Numbered from the stretch's first letter, positions 27,269 through 37,309 are shown. The stretch is 64,000 bases of DNA from Chachezhania sediminis (GCF_009765275.1 NZ_VOPH01000009.1:93467-157466); one strand, 5' to 3'. The notes: generated from the sequence alone by a model not told the origin. Translations and numbers: made by a program.

Positions 27269-29194
27269 CTAGAAGAACAGGCCTGCGTCGATCCCGGTGA
27301 AGGTGACCATATCGTCGCTTCCGAACTGAATGACCAGATCGCCATCGGCATCGCTGGAGAGACTCATGCCGTCCGGCAGGGAGATCGGGCCTGTCAGGTC
27401 GATCGCCTCTCCCAGGATGGACAGGCTGTCGACGGAGGCGTCGAAGTCGCCGATCACCAGGTCCGAGGCGGTTCCCCACACGTTGTCCGGGTTGATGACA
27501 AAGGTATCGGCGCCGCTTCCGCCAAGGAACGTGCCCTCGTGCGCCATGATGGTCAGGACGTCGTCGCCGCCATTAGCGTCCAGCACCTGAACGCCGGTGC
27601 CGTGGCCGATGGTGATCACGTCGTCGAACTTGTGGGCCGCGATCTGCTCGACCGAGATATAGGTGTTCATCGCCGCGGTCTTGCGGGCGTCGCCCACCGC
27701 GTAGACGTCGATCACGTGTCCGTCGCCGGCCTTGAAGGTGACGGTGTCGTAGCCGTCGCCGCCGTCGACGTAATCGGTGCCCAGGGTCAGGCGGACCACA
27801 TCGTCGCCCTTTCCGCCGAAGAACTGGTCGTTGCCGTCATGCAGCCAGACAGTGTCGTCATGGGAACTGCCATAGACGATATCGTCCATGTTCGACGCCT
27901 GGATCGATTGCATGTTGAACCAGTGGTCGCCTTCGGCCACGCCGCCATGGCCGACATTGTTTTCCAGGTCCAGGATGACGCCCGCGACCGCGGCCTTGTA
28001 CCAGACATGGTTGACGCCTGTACCACCAACATAGACATCCGATCCCTGGTCCAGCCCGGCATTGAAGATGCTCTTGAAGGAATTGCCGTAGATCAGGTCG
28101 TTGGCCGGGGTGCCATAGAAGTTCTCGGTGCCGCTGCCGCTGCCCCGCAGGATGTTGTAGACGGGGAATTCGTCCTGGATATCGGCCAACAGCATGTCCT
28201 GGAACAGGATGCTGTTTTCGCCGCCGCCATAGGTGACCAGCACATCCGCCCCGATCTGGTTGAAGTCCCAGTCGGGCAGCGTGACATTGCTGAGATCGAG
28301 GATGTCCAGGTTGACGTTGAAATCGGTGATCACGACGTCGCCCGGCTTTGACGACAGCACGAAGGTGTCCTTGCCGTCGCCCCCGGTCATAATGTCGTCG
28401 CCGCCGCCGCTGATCAGCGTGTCGTGCCACGAGCCGCCGATGATGTTTTCGTTCAGGTAGGTGCCGTTCACCTGATGCGACGAGGAAACCCGGTCGACGC
28501 CCGACATCAGTGTATAGCGGGGCAGGGTGTCGGGATCGAATTCGATCGTCTCCAGCGTGTCGGCCAGGTCGGTATAGGTGCCCGTGTCCCAGGCAGTGCC
28601 GCTGCCATAGGCGGTCACCACGCCGACGGTGTAGTCTTCGGTCTGGCCATCGCCGTCGGTATCGATCTGGACGAAGATGCCCGACCCGCTCATCCCGCCG
28701 ACAACCTGGTTCGAAAAGAAGTAGGTTTCGTCGGTCGCGCCCGTGATCGTGCCGGTGGAATAGTGGACGATGCCGTCCCGCGTCGTGCCGGGCGTCGCCA
28801 TGCGGGTGATGATGGACCGTTCGCCGATCAGGTCGTCGGTGTCCGACATCACAAGGATCGGAATCGCCGGGATCTCGTCATTCGGTTCGTCGGCAACGTA
28901 GAGCGCGATATCCTCGCCCCCGCCGGAAACCCCGGGATTGTCCAGGTGGCCTTCCTGAGTGAAATGGTAGTGCGCGGTCCGTGTGACCTGCTGTTCGCCA
29001 TCCAGTCCCAGACCGAAGGTCAGCAGCTTCTGCTTGTTGGTGTAGGTGCCGTTTCGGCCGTGATTGTGCCCGATGAACAATCCGCCACCGATATGGGTGA
29101 CTGTGCCCTGGCGTTCCGGTCCGCCGGTGGCCAGGAAGATGGCTTCGTCGGTGTCGACCGGTGCGGCGGTCACGCTGAGGGAATCGGCAATCAT
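27269..29194 (-). CDS. trypsin-like serine protease domain protein with RTX calcium-binding repeats
   Basis: A 641-residue acidic, cysteine-free protein. Residues 20-230 look like a chymotrypsin-fold protease: His43 or His45 in FIGHNHGRN, Asp95 in GGEDIALYV and Ser169 in GGMSGSGIF. Residues 250-300 and 440-590 carry glycine-aspartate nonapeptide repeats such as GGGDDIMTGGDGKD and GGKGDDVVRL, which bind calcium after export. There is no N-terminal signal, and the C-terminus ends in a hydrophobic FTGIDAGLFF, as expected for type I secretion. No T1SS genes are nearby, so it would use an unlinked exporter. AT-rich promoter sequence precedes it. The histidine assignment is tentative. Confidence 0.85.
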   Translation of the reverse strand: MIADSLSVTAAPVDTDEAIFLATGGPERQGTVTHIGGGLFIGHNHGRNGTYTNKQKLLTFGLGLDGEQQVTRTAHYHFTQEGHLDNPGVSGGGEDIALYVADEPNDEIPAIPILVMSDTDDLIGERSIITRMATPGTTRDGIVHYSTGTITGATDETYFFSNQVVGGMSGSGIFVQIDTDGDGQTEDYTVGVVTAYGSGTAWDTGTYTDLADTLETIEFDPDTLPRYTLMSGVDRVSSSHQVNGTYLNENIIGGSWHDTLISGGGDDIMTGGDGKDTFVLSSKPGDVVITDFNVNLDILDLSNVTLPDWDFNQIGADVLVTYGGGENSILFQDMLLADIQDEFPVYNILRGSGSGTENFYGTPANDLIYGNSFKSIFNAGLDQGSDVYVGGTGVNHVWYKAAVAGVILDLENNVGHGGVAEGDHWFNMQSIQASNMDDIVYGSSHDDTVWLHDGNDQFFGGKGDDVVRLTLGTDYVDGGDGYDTVTFKAGDGHVIDVYAVGDARKTAAMNTYISVEQIAAHKFDDVITIGHGTGVQVLDANGGDDVLTIMAHEGTFLGGSGADTFVINPDNVWGTASDLVIGDFDASVDSLSILGEAIDLTGPISLPDGMSLSSDADGDLVIQFGSDDMVTFTGIDAGLFF

Positions 29195-29396
29195 GGCGAT
29201 CTCAATTTTTGGTTGACTCGAGTCTCGTTAATACTCGTTAAAACCAGTACAATTTGGAACAAGAATCAGTAACAGTTTACCTCGGGGCAGGTAAGGGCAT
29301 TCGCCCCCGTGCGGGACTGTTTTCTGCCTGATTGGCGGGCATCCCGGGCGCCGTGTGTCAACGCTGCCGGGTTACGACAGCGCAGTGCCTGCGTGT

Positions 29397-30311
29397 TCAG
29401 AAAAACAACTGCCGGGTCCGGTCCGCCTGGGTCATGATCCAGTCGGCCACGGCGAGCGCTTCGGGGCTCTCGTCGCGCAGAACCAGCCAGAAGCTATCGG
29501 GCGCCCGCATTTCCCGGTCGTCCAGGCGGACGACGTCGTTGTTTTCTTCCATCCCGCCGGACAGGCCGCTCCATGCCAGGGCAACACCCTGCCCGAATCG
29601 GGCCGCCTGCGCGGCGTCGACCGGCTGCGTAAAGTGCAGCAAGGCCGCCGGCCGGATCGGCGGAAGTCCGACCGCTGCCAGCCATTCCGGCCAGTCGATG
29701 AAAGTGTCCGTGGGTTTGCCATAGTCAATGATCAGCCCCTCGCGCACCACCTGTTCGACCGTCAGCCCGGGGTGGCGGGCCAGGAAAGACGGGGCGGCGA
29801 CCGGATAGATGCGCGCGTCGAACAGGTGAATCACCCGTCCGTCCGTCCAGTTGCCGTTGCCATAGCGGATCGCCATCGAGATATCGGTCCGGTCCAGCCG
29901 CAAGAGTTCGTCCTGCGAGATGATGCGCACCGTGATTTCTGGGTGCGCGGTCGTGAAGGCCGGCAGCCGGGGCATGACCCAAAGTTGGGTAATGGTCATT
30001 GTCGCATGGATCGAGACCTCTCGCGCGGCCCCCTGACGGCGGAGGGCCTGCAGCGCCTCCGCCAGTGCGCCGAAGCTTTGGCCGGCCACTTCGGCCAGGG
30101 CCGTGCCGTCGGAATTCAGTCGAACGCCGCGGTGCAAGCGTTCGAACAGGGGGCGGCCGACCGCAGCTTCCAGCGCCGAGATCTGCTTGCTGACGGCTGC
30201 CTGGCTCACCCCGAGTTCGTCCGCGGCGTCGGTGAAACTGCCGTGGCGGGCCGCTGCCTCGAACGTCAGCAGCGCGGTCAGGGATCCCAGGTTGCGGCGC
30301 AGCGTCGACAT
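29397..30311 (-). CDS. LysR-family transcriptional regulator, GcvA type
   Basis: Regulator of 304 residues. The HTH (residues 8-68: LLTFEAAARHGSFTDAADEL, then VSQAAVSKQISALEAAVGRP) and the effector domain (TITQLWVMPRLPAFTTAHP, IRYGNGNW) match the GcvA/AmpR branch, whose members control glycine and one-carbon metabolism. Divergent from soxBDAG across a 352-base gap, so control of sarcosine oxidase is likely. That fits the GcvA link to glycine, the sarcosine oxidase product. Confidence 0.91.
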   Translation of the reverse strand: MSTLRRNLGSLTALLTFEAAARHGSFTDAADELGVSQAAVSKQISALEAAVGRPLFERLHRGVRLNSDGTALAEVAGQSFGALAEALQALRRQGAAREVSIHATMTITQLWVMPRLPAFTTAHPEITVRIISQDELLRLDRTDISMAIRYGNGNWTDGRVIHLFDARIYPVAAPSFLARHPGLTVEQVVREGLIIDYGKPTDTFIDWPEWLAAVGLPPIRPAALLHFTQPVDAAQAARFGQGVALAWSGLSGGMEENNDVVRLDDREMRAPDSFWLVLRDESPEALAVADWIMTQADRTRQLFF

Positions 30312-30663
30312 AACTTTTTATTATGCCAATTCGTAAATTTAGTCCAGTTGAAAGCCGGCGCCCCGGGCGGTCTGTGGGGCGGACTCTTTGTGGGGAAGAC
30401 GGTGATGGGTTTCGATGGAGTGTTCGACTGTGTCTCGGCACGGATCGTCCGGGTTTTGCCGTGTCATCCGCTGCGGACAGACGCGGGCACCGCAGCATGG
30501 GCGGTCAGCGCGGTCCGGAAACGTGTCACGCACGTCCGGCGCGTTCGGGCCGATCTGGGTGTTTTCGACGATGCGGCCGCGGCTGCGCACAGCCTTGTCA
30601 TCCGACTGAAACGAAAAAGATACAAAACTGTGCCGGGCGATCTGCAAGAGGATGTCGCGTAGC
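30312..30663. other. divergent intergenic region upstream of soxBDAG, no gene recognised
   Basis: The first 40 bases are AT-rich (promoter-like, beside the lysR start); the rest is GC-rich. An open frame ending at 30662 yields Arg-rich text that matches no family I know, and its reverse complement is no better. A short AT-rich patch at 30610-30630 could hold a promoter for sox. Nothing here can be called a gene. Confidence 0.4.
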
Positions 30664-31911
30664 ATGACCTATTCTGCATTCAGATTGTTTCGCGAAGGGC
30701 TTCGTGGCCAGCGCGGCTGGACGCAGGCATGGCGGTCCCCCGATCCGGCGGCCGAATACGACATCGTGATCGTCGGCGGGGGCGGCCACGGGCTGGCCAC
30801 GGCCTATTATCTGGCCAAGCGGCACGGGCCGCTCCGCGTCGCTGTCGTTGAAAAGGGCTGGCTGGGTGGCGGCAATACCGGGCGCAACACCACCGTGATC
30901 CGGTCGAACTACTTCTTCCCCGAAAGCACAGCGCTCTATGATCTGTCGGTACAGCTGTACGAGGGGCTGTCGCGCGAGCTGAACTACAACATCATGTTCT
31001 CGCAGCGGGGCATGCTGGTGACCTGCCATTCCGAGGCGGAGATGGAGATGGGCGCCCGTACCGTCAACGCGATCCGGCTGAACGGCACCGACGCCGACCT
31101 GCTGGGCACGGCCCAGGTGCGCGCGCTTGCGCCGATCCTGAACTTCTCCCCTGACGCGCGCTATCCGATCCACGGCGCGATCTGGCAGGGCCGGGCTGGC
31201 ACGGCGCGTCACGATGCGGTGGCCTGGGGCTATGCCCGTGCGGCAGATTCGCTTGGCGTCGACATCATCCAGAATTGCGAGGTCACGGGCTTTGTCGTCG
31301 AAGGCGGCACCTGCAAGGGGGTCGAGACCACGCGCGGCACGATCCGGGCAGGCCGCGTGGGAATGGCGGTTGCCGGTCATTCCTCGGCCTTGGGGACCAG
31401 GGCGGGGATCGCCTTGCCGATCCAGTCCTATGCGCTCCAGGCCTTCGTGACCGAACCGGTGAAGCCGATCATCGACCAGGTGGCGTTTTCGCCGGCCTAT
31501 GGCGCTTATTTCTCGCAATCCGACCGGGGCGGGCTGGTGATCGGTGGCGGGCTGGACCGGGTGCCGTCCTATGGCCAGCGGGGCAACACGCCGCTGCATG
31601 ACGAGGTGCTGGGCGGCCTGGTGGACTTTGCGCCGATCCTGGCCAGGACGAAGCTCTTGCGGCACTGGGCGGGCATCGTCGACGTGACGCCCGACAGCTC
31701 TCCCATCCTTGGTGCCAGCGGCCTGCCCGGGCTGTTCCTGAACTGCGGCTGGGGGACGGGCGGGTTCAAGGCGATCCCGGCGGGGGGTTACCTGTTTGCC
31801 CATATCCTGGCCGAAGGTGCGCATCACGACATCAGCCGGCCCTTCGACCTGGACCGTTTCGTCACCGGACGCCTGATCGACGAAGGCGCGGCCGCCGGCA
31901 TCGCGCATTAG
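30664..31911 (+). CDS. soxB: sarcosine oxidase, beta subunit
   Basis: FAD/FMN subunit of heterotetrameric sarcosine oxidase, which demethylates sarcosine to glycine, H2O2 and a one-carbon unit (formaldehyde or methylene-tetrahydrofolate). About 415 residues. YDIVIVGGGGHGLATAYYLAK is the FAD-binding start. His183 in RAGTARHDAVAWGYAR sits where FMN is covalently attached in this family. The ATG at 30664 is preferred over 30652 because the protein then begins MTYSAFRLFREGL like its relatives. Followed by soxD, soxA and soxG in tight order. Confidence 0.95.
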   Translation: MTYSAFRLFREGLRGQRGWTQAWRSPDPAAEYDIVIVGGGGHGLATAYYLAKRHGPLRVAVVEKGWLGGGNTGRNTTVIRSNYFFPESTALYDLSVQLYEGLSRELNYNIMFSQRGMLVTCHSEAEMEMGARTVNAIRLNGTDADLLGTAQVRALAPILNFSPDARYPIHGAIWQGRAGTARHDAVAWGYARAADSLGVDIIQNCEVTGFVVEGGTCKGVETTRGTIRAGRVGMAVAGHSSALGTRAGIALPIQSYALQAFVTEPVKPIIDQVAFSPAYGAYFSQSDRGGLVIGGGLDRVPSYGQRGNTPLHDEVLGGLVDFAPILARTKLLRHWAGIVDVTPDSSPILGASGLPGLFLNCGWGTGGFKAIPAGGYLFAHILAEGAHHDISRPFDLDRFVTGRLIDEGAAAGIAH

Positions 31912-31921
31912 GGAACGGACC

Positions 31922-32188
31922 ATGCAACGCTTTACCTGTCCCTTCTGCGGCCTTCGCGACGAACGCGAATTTTCCTTTGCCGGAGAGTCCGGGAAGACCC
32001 GGCCAGACACCGCGGCAGAGGTTTCGGACGCGGACTGGTCCGCCTACCTTTTCACCGGCACGAACCCGCGGGGGCGGACGGACGAGATCTGGGTGCATAC
32101 GCCGTGCCAGGAATATTTCCGCATGATCCGCGACACGGTGACGATGGAGGTCCTCGAAACAGTGCCGCTGCGAAGGGACCCGTCATGA
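31922..32188 (+). CDS. soxD: sarcosine oxidase, delta subunit
   Basis: Small zinc-binding subunit of 88 residues. Cys6 and Cys9 in CPFCGLRDEREF together with His59 and Cys62 in VHTPCQEYF make up the expected zinc site. Starts ten bases after soxB; its stop overlaps the soxA start as ATGA. Confidence 0.95.
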   Translation: MQRFTCPFCGLRDEREFSFAGESGKTRPDTAAEVSDADWSAYLFTGTNPRGRTDEIWVHTPCQEYFRMIRDTVTMEVLETVPLRRDPS

Positions 32189-34980
32189 CCGGCCGGCGTC
32201 TTGGCAAAGGCGGCCTGATCGACAGGGGCCGGCCCCTGTCGTTCCGGTTCGACGGGCGGGAAATTCAGGGGTTCGCCGGCGACACGCTGGCCTCGGCCCT
32301 TGTCGCATCGGGCGTGGGCGTGGTTGCGCGAAGTTTCAAGTATCATCGGCCCCGCGGGCTTTGGGCGAACTGGGCCGAGGATCCGAATGCGCTGTTCGAC
32401 GTGGCGCTGGACGGGGTGACGCGGCCCAATGTCCATGGGGCCACCACGGTGCTGGAAGACGGGATGGAGCTGCGGTCGGTGAACGCCTGGCCTTCGGTTC
32501 GGCGGGATCTGAAGGCAGGGCTAGACCTGTTCCACCGCTTCCTGCCGGCAGGCTTCTATTACAAGGCTTTCATGTGGCCCGACTGGCACCTTTTCGAACC
32601 GTCGATCCGCCGGATGGCCGGCATGGGCCGGGTGGAACCGGGGGAACCGGGCACACCAGCGCTGAACCGTCACGACCGTTGCGATCTTCTGGTCGTGGGG
32701 GGCGGTCTGGCCGGCCTGACGGCGGCCCGCGCCGCGGCCGAGGCCGGGCAGGACGTCGTCCTGGTCGAGGACCATCCTGTGGCCGGCGGCGCGCTGCACG
32801 GCTTTGGCGGTACGGTCGACGGTTTGACGGGCGCAGAGTGGGCCGCGGCCCAGATCGCGGCGATCCGCGCCGCAGGTGGCCGGGTGATGTGCGCCACGAC
32901 AGCGACGGGGATCTACGACCACAGGTTGGTGACACTCGTCACCGCGGCACCCTTTGCGCAGGCGCCCCGGCTGTGCCGGATGCGGGCGGACCGCATCGTG
33001 CTGGCCACGGGGGCCGTGGACCGGCCGCTGGTCTTCGACGGCAACGACCGGCCCGGGGTGATGTCCCCCTTCGCCGCGCTGGACCTGCTGGGGCGGCAGG
33101 CGGTTCTGGTAGGCAGCCGGATCGCCCTTCTGCATCCACAGCCCGAACCCGTCGCGGCCCGGCTGGAAGCGGCAGGGGCCAGTGTTTCGATCCACGATCC
33201 GGCGGCAGAGCGTCTTCGGGTGAAGGGCCGGAAGGCCGTCACCGGGCTTTGCGTTGCCGGGTGCCGGCACGGTTGCGATACGATCCTGGCCGCGGCCGGG
33301 TCGACGCCTCTGGTGAACCTCTGGTGTCATGCCGGGGGCAAGCTGGACTGGGTTGAAGCGTCGTTCGTGCCGGGTGAGGGGCCGGAAGGCCTGTCCGTCA
33401 TCGGCGCCGCGCGGGGCACGTCGGACGACGATGCGATTCGAGAGGAGGCCCGGCAGGCGGCATTGGGCGCAGCCCTGCCACCGCGCGGCCGGCCGGCCAG
33501 TGGCCTTCTGCCGAACCCCCTGCGCGGTCGGGCCTGGGTCGACCTCCAGAACGATGTCACCACCGACGACATCGCGCTGGCGGCGCGGGAAAATTTCACC
33601 TCGGTCGAGCATCTGAAGCGCTATACCACGCTGGGCATGGGCACCGACCAGGGGCGTAATTCCAATGTGAACGGGCTGGCCCTGATGGCGCAGCACCTGG
33701 GCCGGACCGTGCCGGAGGTCGGCACCACGAAATTCCGCCCGCCCTACGTCCCCGTCCCGCTGGAGCTTTACGGCGGCACCCGGACGGGCGCCCTGAACCA
33801 TGCGCCGAAACGGCTGGTGCTGGAACCGCAGCACCGCGCGCTGGACGCGGCGCTTGGCGAATACGGCGGCTGGCTGCGGCCGGCCTGGTATGCGCGCACC
33901 GAACATGCCGGCCGCGCGGACGAGGCGGTGGCACGCGAGGTCCTGCGCACGCGGCAGGTGGCCGGGATCCTGGATGCCTCGCCCCTGGGCAAGATCGAGG
34001 TGATGGGCCCCGATGCCGGGGCCTTCCTGAACTTCGTCTATTACAACACCATGGCCACGTTGGAGCCGGGACGGGTGCGGTACGGCTTCATGCTGACGGA
34101 GCGGGGCGCGGTCTATGACGACGGTGTGCTGGCGCGGCTGGGTCCGGACCATTTTGTCGTGTCGTGTTCGTCCAGCCATGTCGTGGGCGTCATGCAGCAC
34201 CTGGAGGCGTGGCGGCAGGACGGCCACGATCCGGACCGGATCCATGTTCACGACGCGACGCAGGCCTGGGCAACGGTGACCGTCACCGGACCCCGTGCGC
34301 GGGACATCGTCAGCGACCTGGGTGTGGGCGTCGACCTGAGGGCCTGTGCCTTCCCCCACATGGCGATCCGAGAAGGCCGGTTCCGCAGCGCGCCCGCGCG
34401 CGTCTCACGGGTCAGCTTTACCGGAGAGCTGAGCTTCGAGATCTCGGTGCCGCTGGACCGGGCCAGGATCCTGTGGTCCGCGGCGCTGGCCGTCGGGGCA
34501 CCGATGGGGTCGGGGCCGCTGGGGATGGAGGCACTGTCGATCCTGCGGGCCGAGAAGGGATTTGTCATCATAGGCCAGGATACGACCGGTGACACGATGC
34601 CCCACGATCTGGGCTTTGCCGGGCCGCGCGACCGCAAGACGGAGCCCTATGTCGGCGACCACGGGCTGCAGATGGAGGTCGCGCGCGACCCGGACCGCCT
34701 GCAACTGGTGGGCCTGCAGGTCCTGGATCATGCCCCGAAACTGGCCCGTGGCGCGCATCTGGTGCGGGGCGCGGCCTCGGGCCGGCCTGTGTCCGAAGGC
34801 TATGTGACGTCGAGCTATGACAGCCCGACCCTGCTGCGCCCCATTGCGCTGGCGCTGCTGGCCCGGGGGCACACGCGCATGGGCGAGGCGGTGACGGTCT
34901 GGCACATGGGAGAGCTGCGCACGGCCCGGGTCGTGCCCGCCTGTGCCATCGACCCGGAGGGAGGGCGAATGAATGCGTGA
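32185..34980 (+). CDS. soxA: sarcosine oxidase, alpha subunit
   Basis: About 931 residues, slightly shorter than the usual 960-1010. The N-terminal ferredoxin-like domain (FRFDGREIQGFAGDTLASAL) is followed by the NAD-binding domain (LVVGGGLAGLTAARAAAEAG near residue 170), then a C-terminal aminomethyltransferase (GcvT) half that binds tetrahydrofolate (about 530-920; VMGPDAGAFLNFVYYNTMA, EGRFRSAPARVSRVSFTGEL). ATG overlaps soxD. Overlaps soxG by eight bases. The missing length seems to come from short loops, not a break. Confidence 0.95.
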   Translation: MTGRRLGKGGLIDRGRPLSFRFDGREIQGFAGDTLASALVASGVGVVARSFKYHRPRGLWANWAEDPNALFDVALDGVTRPNVHGATTVLEDGMELRSVNAWPSVRRDLKAGLDLFHRFLPAGFYYKAFMWPDWHLFEPSIRRMAGMGRVEPGEPGTPALNRHDRCDLLVVGGGLAGLTAARAAAEAGQDVVLVEDHPVAGGALHGFGGTVDGLTGAEWAAAQIAAIRAAGGRVMCATTATGIYDHRLVTLVTAAPFAQAPRLCRMRADRIVLATGAVDRPLVFDGNDRPGVMSPFAALDLLGRQAVLVGSRIALLHPQPEPVAARLEAAGASVSIHDPAAERLRVKGRKAVTGLCVAGCRHGCDTILAAAGSTPLVNLWCHAGGKLDWVEASFVPGEGPEGLSVIGAARGTSDDDAIREEARQAALGAALPPRGRPASGLLPNPLRGRAWVDLQNDVTTDDIALAARENFTSVEHLKRYTTLGMGTDQGRNSNVNGLALMAQHLGRTVPEVGTTKFRPPYVPVPLELYGGTRTGALNHAPKRLVLEPQHRALDAALGEYGGWLRPAWYARTEHAGRADEAVAREVLRTRQVAGILDASPLGKIEVMGPDAGAFLNFVYYNTMATLEPGRVRYGFMLTERGAVYDDGVLARLGPDHFVVSCSSSHVVGVMQHLEAWRQDGHDPDRIHVHDATQAWATVTVTGPRARDIVSDLGVGVDLRACAFPHMAIREGRFRSAPARVSRVSFTGELSFEISVPLDRARILWSAALAVGAPMGSGPLGMEALSILRAEKGFVIIGQDTTGDTMPHDLGFAGPRDRKTEPYVGDHGLQMEVARDPDRLQLVGLQVLDHAPKLARGAHLVRGAASGRPVSEGYVTSSYDSPTLLRPIALALLARGHTRMGEAVTVWHMGELRTARVVPACAIDPEGGRMNA

Positions 34981-35506
34981 CGATGCCGACCGCTGGCCCG
35001 CCCCGAGCCCCGCCGATGCGATGGTGCTGAATGGCAAGGCCGTCTCGCTTCGCCGCGTGGTGCCTGCACGGCAGGTGCTGGTCAGCGGTGAACGCACCGC
35101 CGCCCTGACCCTGGTCGACCTGCCCCGCGCGGCCGGCTGGCCGGAAGAGGCAGGGGATCCGCCCCATGCCCTGTCCCTGCGCCGGGACCGCATCCTGGTG
35201 ATCGACGGCCCCGCCATGACGGCGGGCTGGTGCGCGGATTTGGGTCTGGCGGTCTCCGACGTGACCTGCGGACTGGCCGTGTTCGAGGTGACGGGCCCTG
35301 CCGCCATGACCCTGCTGGCCACCGGCACCGAAATCGCGCTGTCCGAACCCTCTGCCTCGGTCCTGCGGCTGTGGCACGGGTTCGAGGTCATGATCTGCCG
35401 GCTGGCCGGGGACAGGTTCCGGATCCACACAGGCGCGGGTCGTGCCGAGGCCCTGTGGCAGACTGCCTGCGCGCAGGCGCGCCTGCTGGAAACCCCCGCG
35501 CCCTGA
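34973..35506 (+). CDS. soxG: sarcosine oxidase, gamma subunit
   Basis: 177 residues, the usual size. A truncated GcvT-like fold that packs on the alpha subunit. Low conservation is normal for this subunit; the identity rests mainly on position after soxA, size and the SDVTCGLAVFEVTGPAAMTLLA segment. It starts inside the last codons of soxA. Confidence 0.88.
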   Translation: MRDDADRWPAPSPADAMVLNGKAVSLRRVVPARQVLVSGERTAALTLVDLPRAAGWPEEAGDPPHALSLRRDRILVIDGPAMTAGWCADLGLAVSDVTCGLAVFEVTGPAAMTLLATGTEIALSEPSASVLRLWHGFEVMICRLAGDRFRIHTGAGRAEALWQTACAQARLLETPAP

Positions 35507-35693
35507 GCGGGGGCCTTTGCGGCCGGAAGTCACCTGAACGCCCACGCCGCGGCACCGTTCGTCCGGCTGGTGCCGAAACCTGTGGCAATCCTCCACGGGC
35601 AGGGTGTTCCTGTGCTTGCGCGCAGTCATGTGGCTTGCCAGCTTTCCCGCAAATGCCGTAAAGTAGCAATGATGATACATTTATAGGCCACGC

Positions 35694-37247
35694 ATGACCC
35701 TTCATTCCCCGTTCCCCGCCGATGTTTCCCCTGTCTCGCCGGTCGTGCCCACGCCGGTCGCGGACGGACGGATGGTCTATGGCATGTCCATCGACGGCGC
35801 TATCGTGCCCGCTGCCGGTGGCGGCGTGATCGAGTCGACCGATCCGGTGACGGGAGAGGTCTGGGCGACCATCCCCCGGGGCCAGCCCGAAGATGTCGAT
35901 CGCGCCGTCATGGCCGCGCACCGGGCTTTTCACAACCCGGAATGGCGGGGCCTGTCGGCCTCGGCCCGGGGGGCGCTGCTGCGCAAGCTGGCGGATCTGG
36001 TGGCCCAGAACGGCGACTGGCTGGCCCATGTCGAAATGAAGGACAATGGCAAGCTTCTGGCGGAACTGAACGTCCAGATGAAATACCTGCCGAACTATTA
36101 TTATTACTATGGCGGCCTGGCGGACAAGGTTCAGGGGGCGACGATCCCGTCCGACAAGCCCGGGGTCTTCAACTACACCCGCTATGAACCGCTGGGCGTC
36201 GTCGCCTGTATCATGCCGTGGAACTCGCCCCTGCCACTAATGTCTTTCAAGCTGGCCCCGGCGCTGGCGGCCGGCAACACGGTGGTGCTGAAACCGTCGG
36301 AGTTCACCTCGGCCTCGACACTGGAATTCGTGAAGCTGGCCGAACTGGCAGGGTTCCCCAAAGGCGTGATCAACGTCGTCACGGGCTATGGGCACGAGAT
36401 GGGGGATGCCCTGGTCAGCCATCCGAAGGTCGAGCGCATCGCCTTCACCGGCGGGCCCGTCGCTGGCCAGAAGATCAACGAGGCCGCAGCACGGTCGATG
36501 AAGCGCGTAACGCTGGAACTGGGGGGCAAGTCGCCCAACATCATCTTCGACGACGCGGATCTGGATCAGGCCATCAAGGGTGCAGTGGCCGGGATCTTCG
36601 CGGCTTCGGGCCAGACCTGCGTTGCCGGGTCCCGCCTGCTGCTGCAGCGGTCGATCCATGACCAGTTCGTCCAGCGGCTGATCGACTTCCTGGGCGATGT
36701 GACCTTCGGTCACCCGTCCGACCCGGGAACCCAGATCGCCCCGATCTCGACCGCGCCGCAGATGGCGAAGATCGAAGAATATGTCGCGATCGCGAAGGGC
36801 GAAGGGGCAAAGCTGGTGCGCGGCGGCTGCCGGGCGTCCGTCGAAGGCTATCCGAACGGCCTGTTCTACGAGCCCACGATCTTTACCGACGTCACCAACG
36901 ACATGCGCATCGCGCAGGAGGAAGTCTTTGGCCCCGTCCTGTCGATCATCCCCTTCGACGACGAGGACGATGCCGTCCGCATCGCCAACGACACGATCTT
37001 CGGACTGGCGGCGGGGGTCTGGACCCAGAACCTGGGCCGGGGCGTGCGAATGGCGGAACGGGTGCGGGCCGGGACGGTCTGGGTGAACAACTATCGCTCG
37101 ACCTCGATCACCTCGCCCTTCGGGGGCTTTGGCCATTCCGGCATCGGCCGCGAGGGCGGAATCACCGGCATCATGGAGTATCTGGAACTGAAAAGCGTGT
37201 GGCTGTCGACCGCAGTGGATATCCCGAACCCGTTCATCCGGCGCTAA
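35694..37247 (+). CDS. aldehyde dehydrogenase family protein
   Basis: NAD(P)-dependent enzyme of 517 residues. Motifs: IMPWNSPLPLMSFKLAPALA, LELGGKSPNIIFDDADL (general-base Glu), SGQTCVAGSRLLL (nucleophile Cys) and EEVFGPVLSIIPF. The N-terminus is about 25 residues longer than usual; an internal start near 35772 (MVYGMSI) is possible. It lies 187 bases after soxG with its own AT-rich leader, and convergent with the GntR gene, so it may belong to either the sarcosine or the FAD-monooxygenase unit. Substrate unknown. Confidence 0.93.
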   Translation: MTLHSPFPADVSPVSPVVPTPVADGRMVYGMSIDGAIVPAAGGGVIESTDPVTGEVWATIPRGQPEDVDRAVMAAHRAFHNPEWRGLSASARGALLRKLADLVAQNGDWLAHVEMKDNGKLLAELNVQMKYLPNYYYYYGGLADKVQGATIPSDKPGVFNYTRYEPLGVVACIMPWNSPLPLMSFKLAPALAAGNTVVLKPSEFTSASTLEFVKLAELAGFPKGVINVVTGYGHEMGDALVSHPKVERIAFTGGPVAGQKINEAAARSMKRVTLELGGKSPNIIFDDADLDQAIKGAVAGIFAASGQTCVAGSRLLLQRSIHDQFVQRLIDFLGDVTFGHPSDPGTQIAPISTAPQMAKIEEYVAIAKGEGAKLVRGGCRASVEGYPNGLFYEPTIFTDVTNDMRIAQEEVFGPVLSIIPFDDEDDAVRIANDTIFGLAAGVWTQNLGRGVRMAERVRAGTVWVNNYRSTSITSPFGGFGHSGIGREGGITGIMEYLELKSVWLSTAVDIPNPFIRR

Positions 37248-37309
37248 GGACCGGCTGAAAAACTCGACCAAGTGGACGGAATTCCGGGAATCTGACGTTG
37301 GAGCTGGAA

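Noticed and set aside
30415..30662. Small gene upstream of soxB
   Set aside because: Frames in both directions lack a ribosome site and similarity to anything recognised; treated as regulatory DNA.
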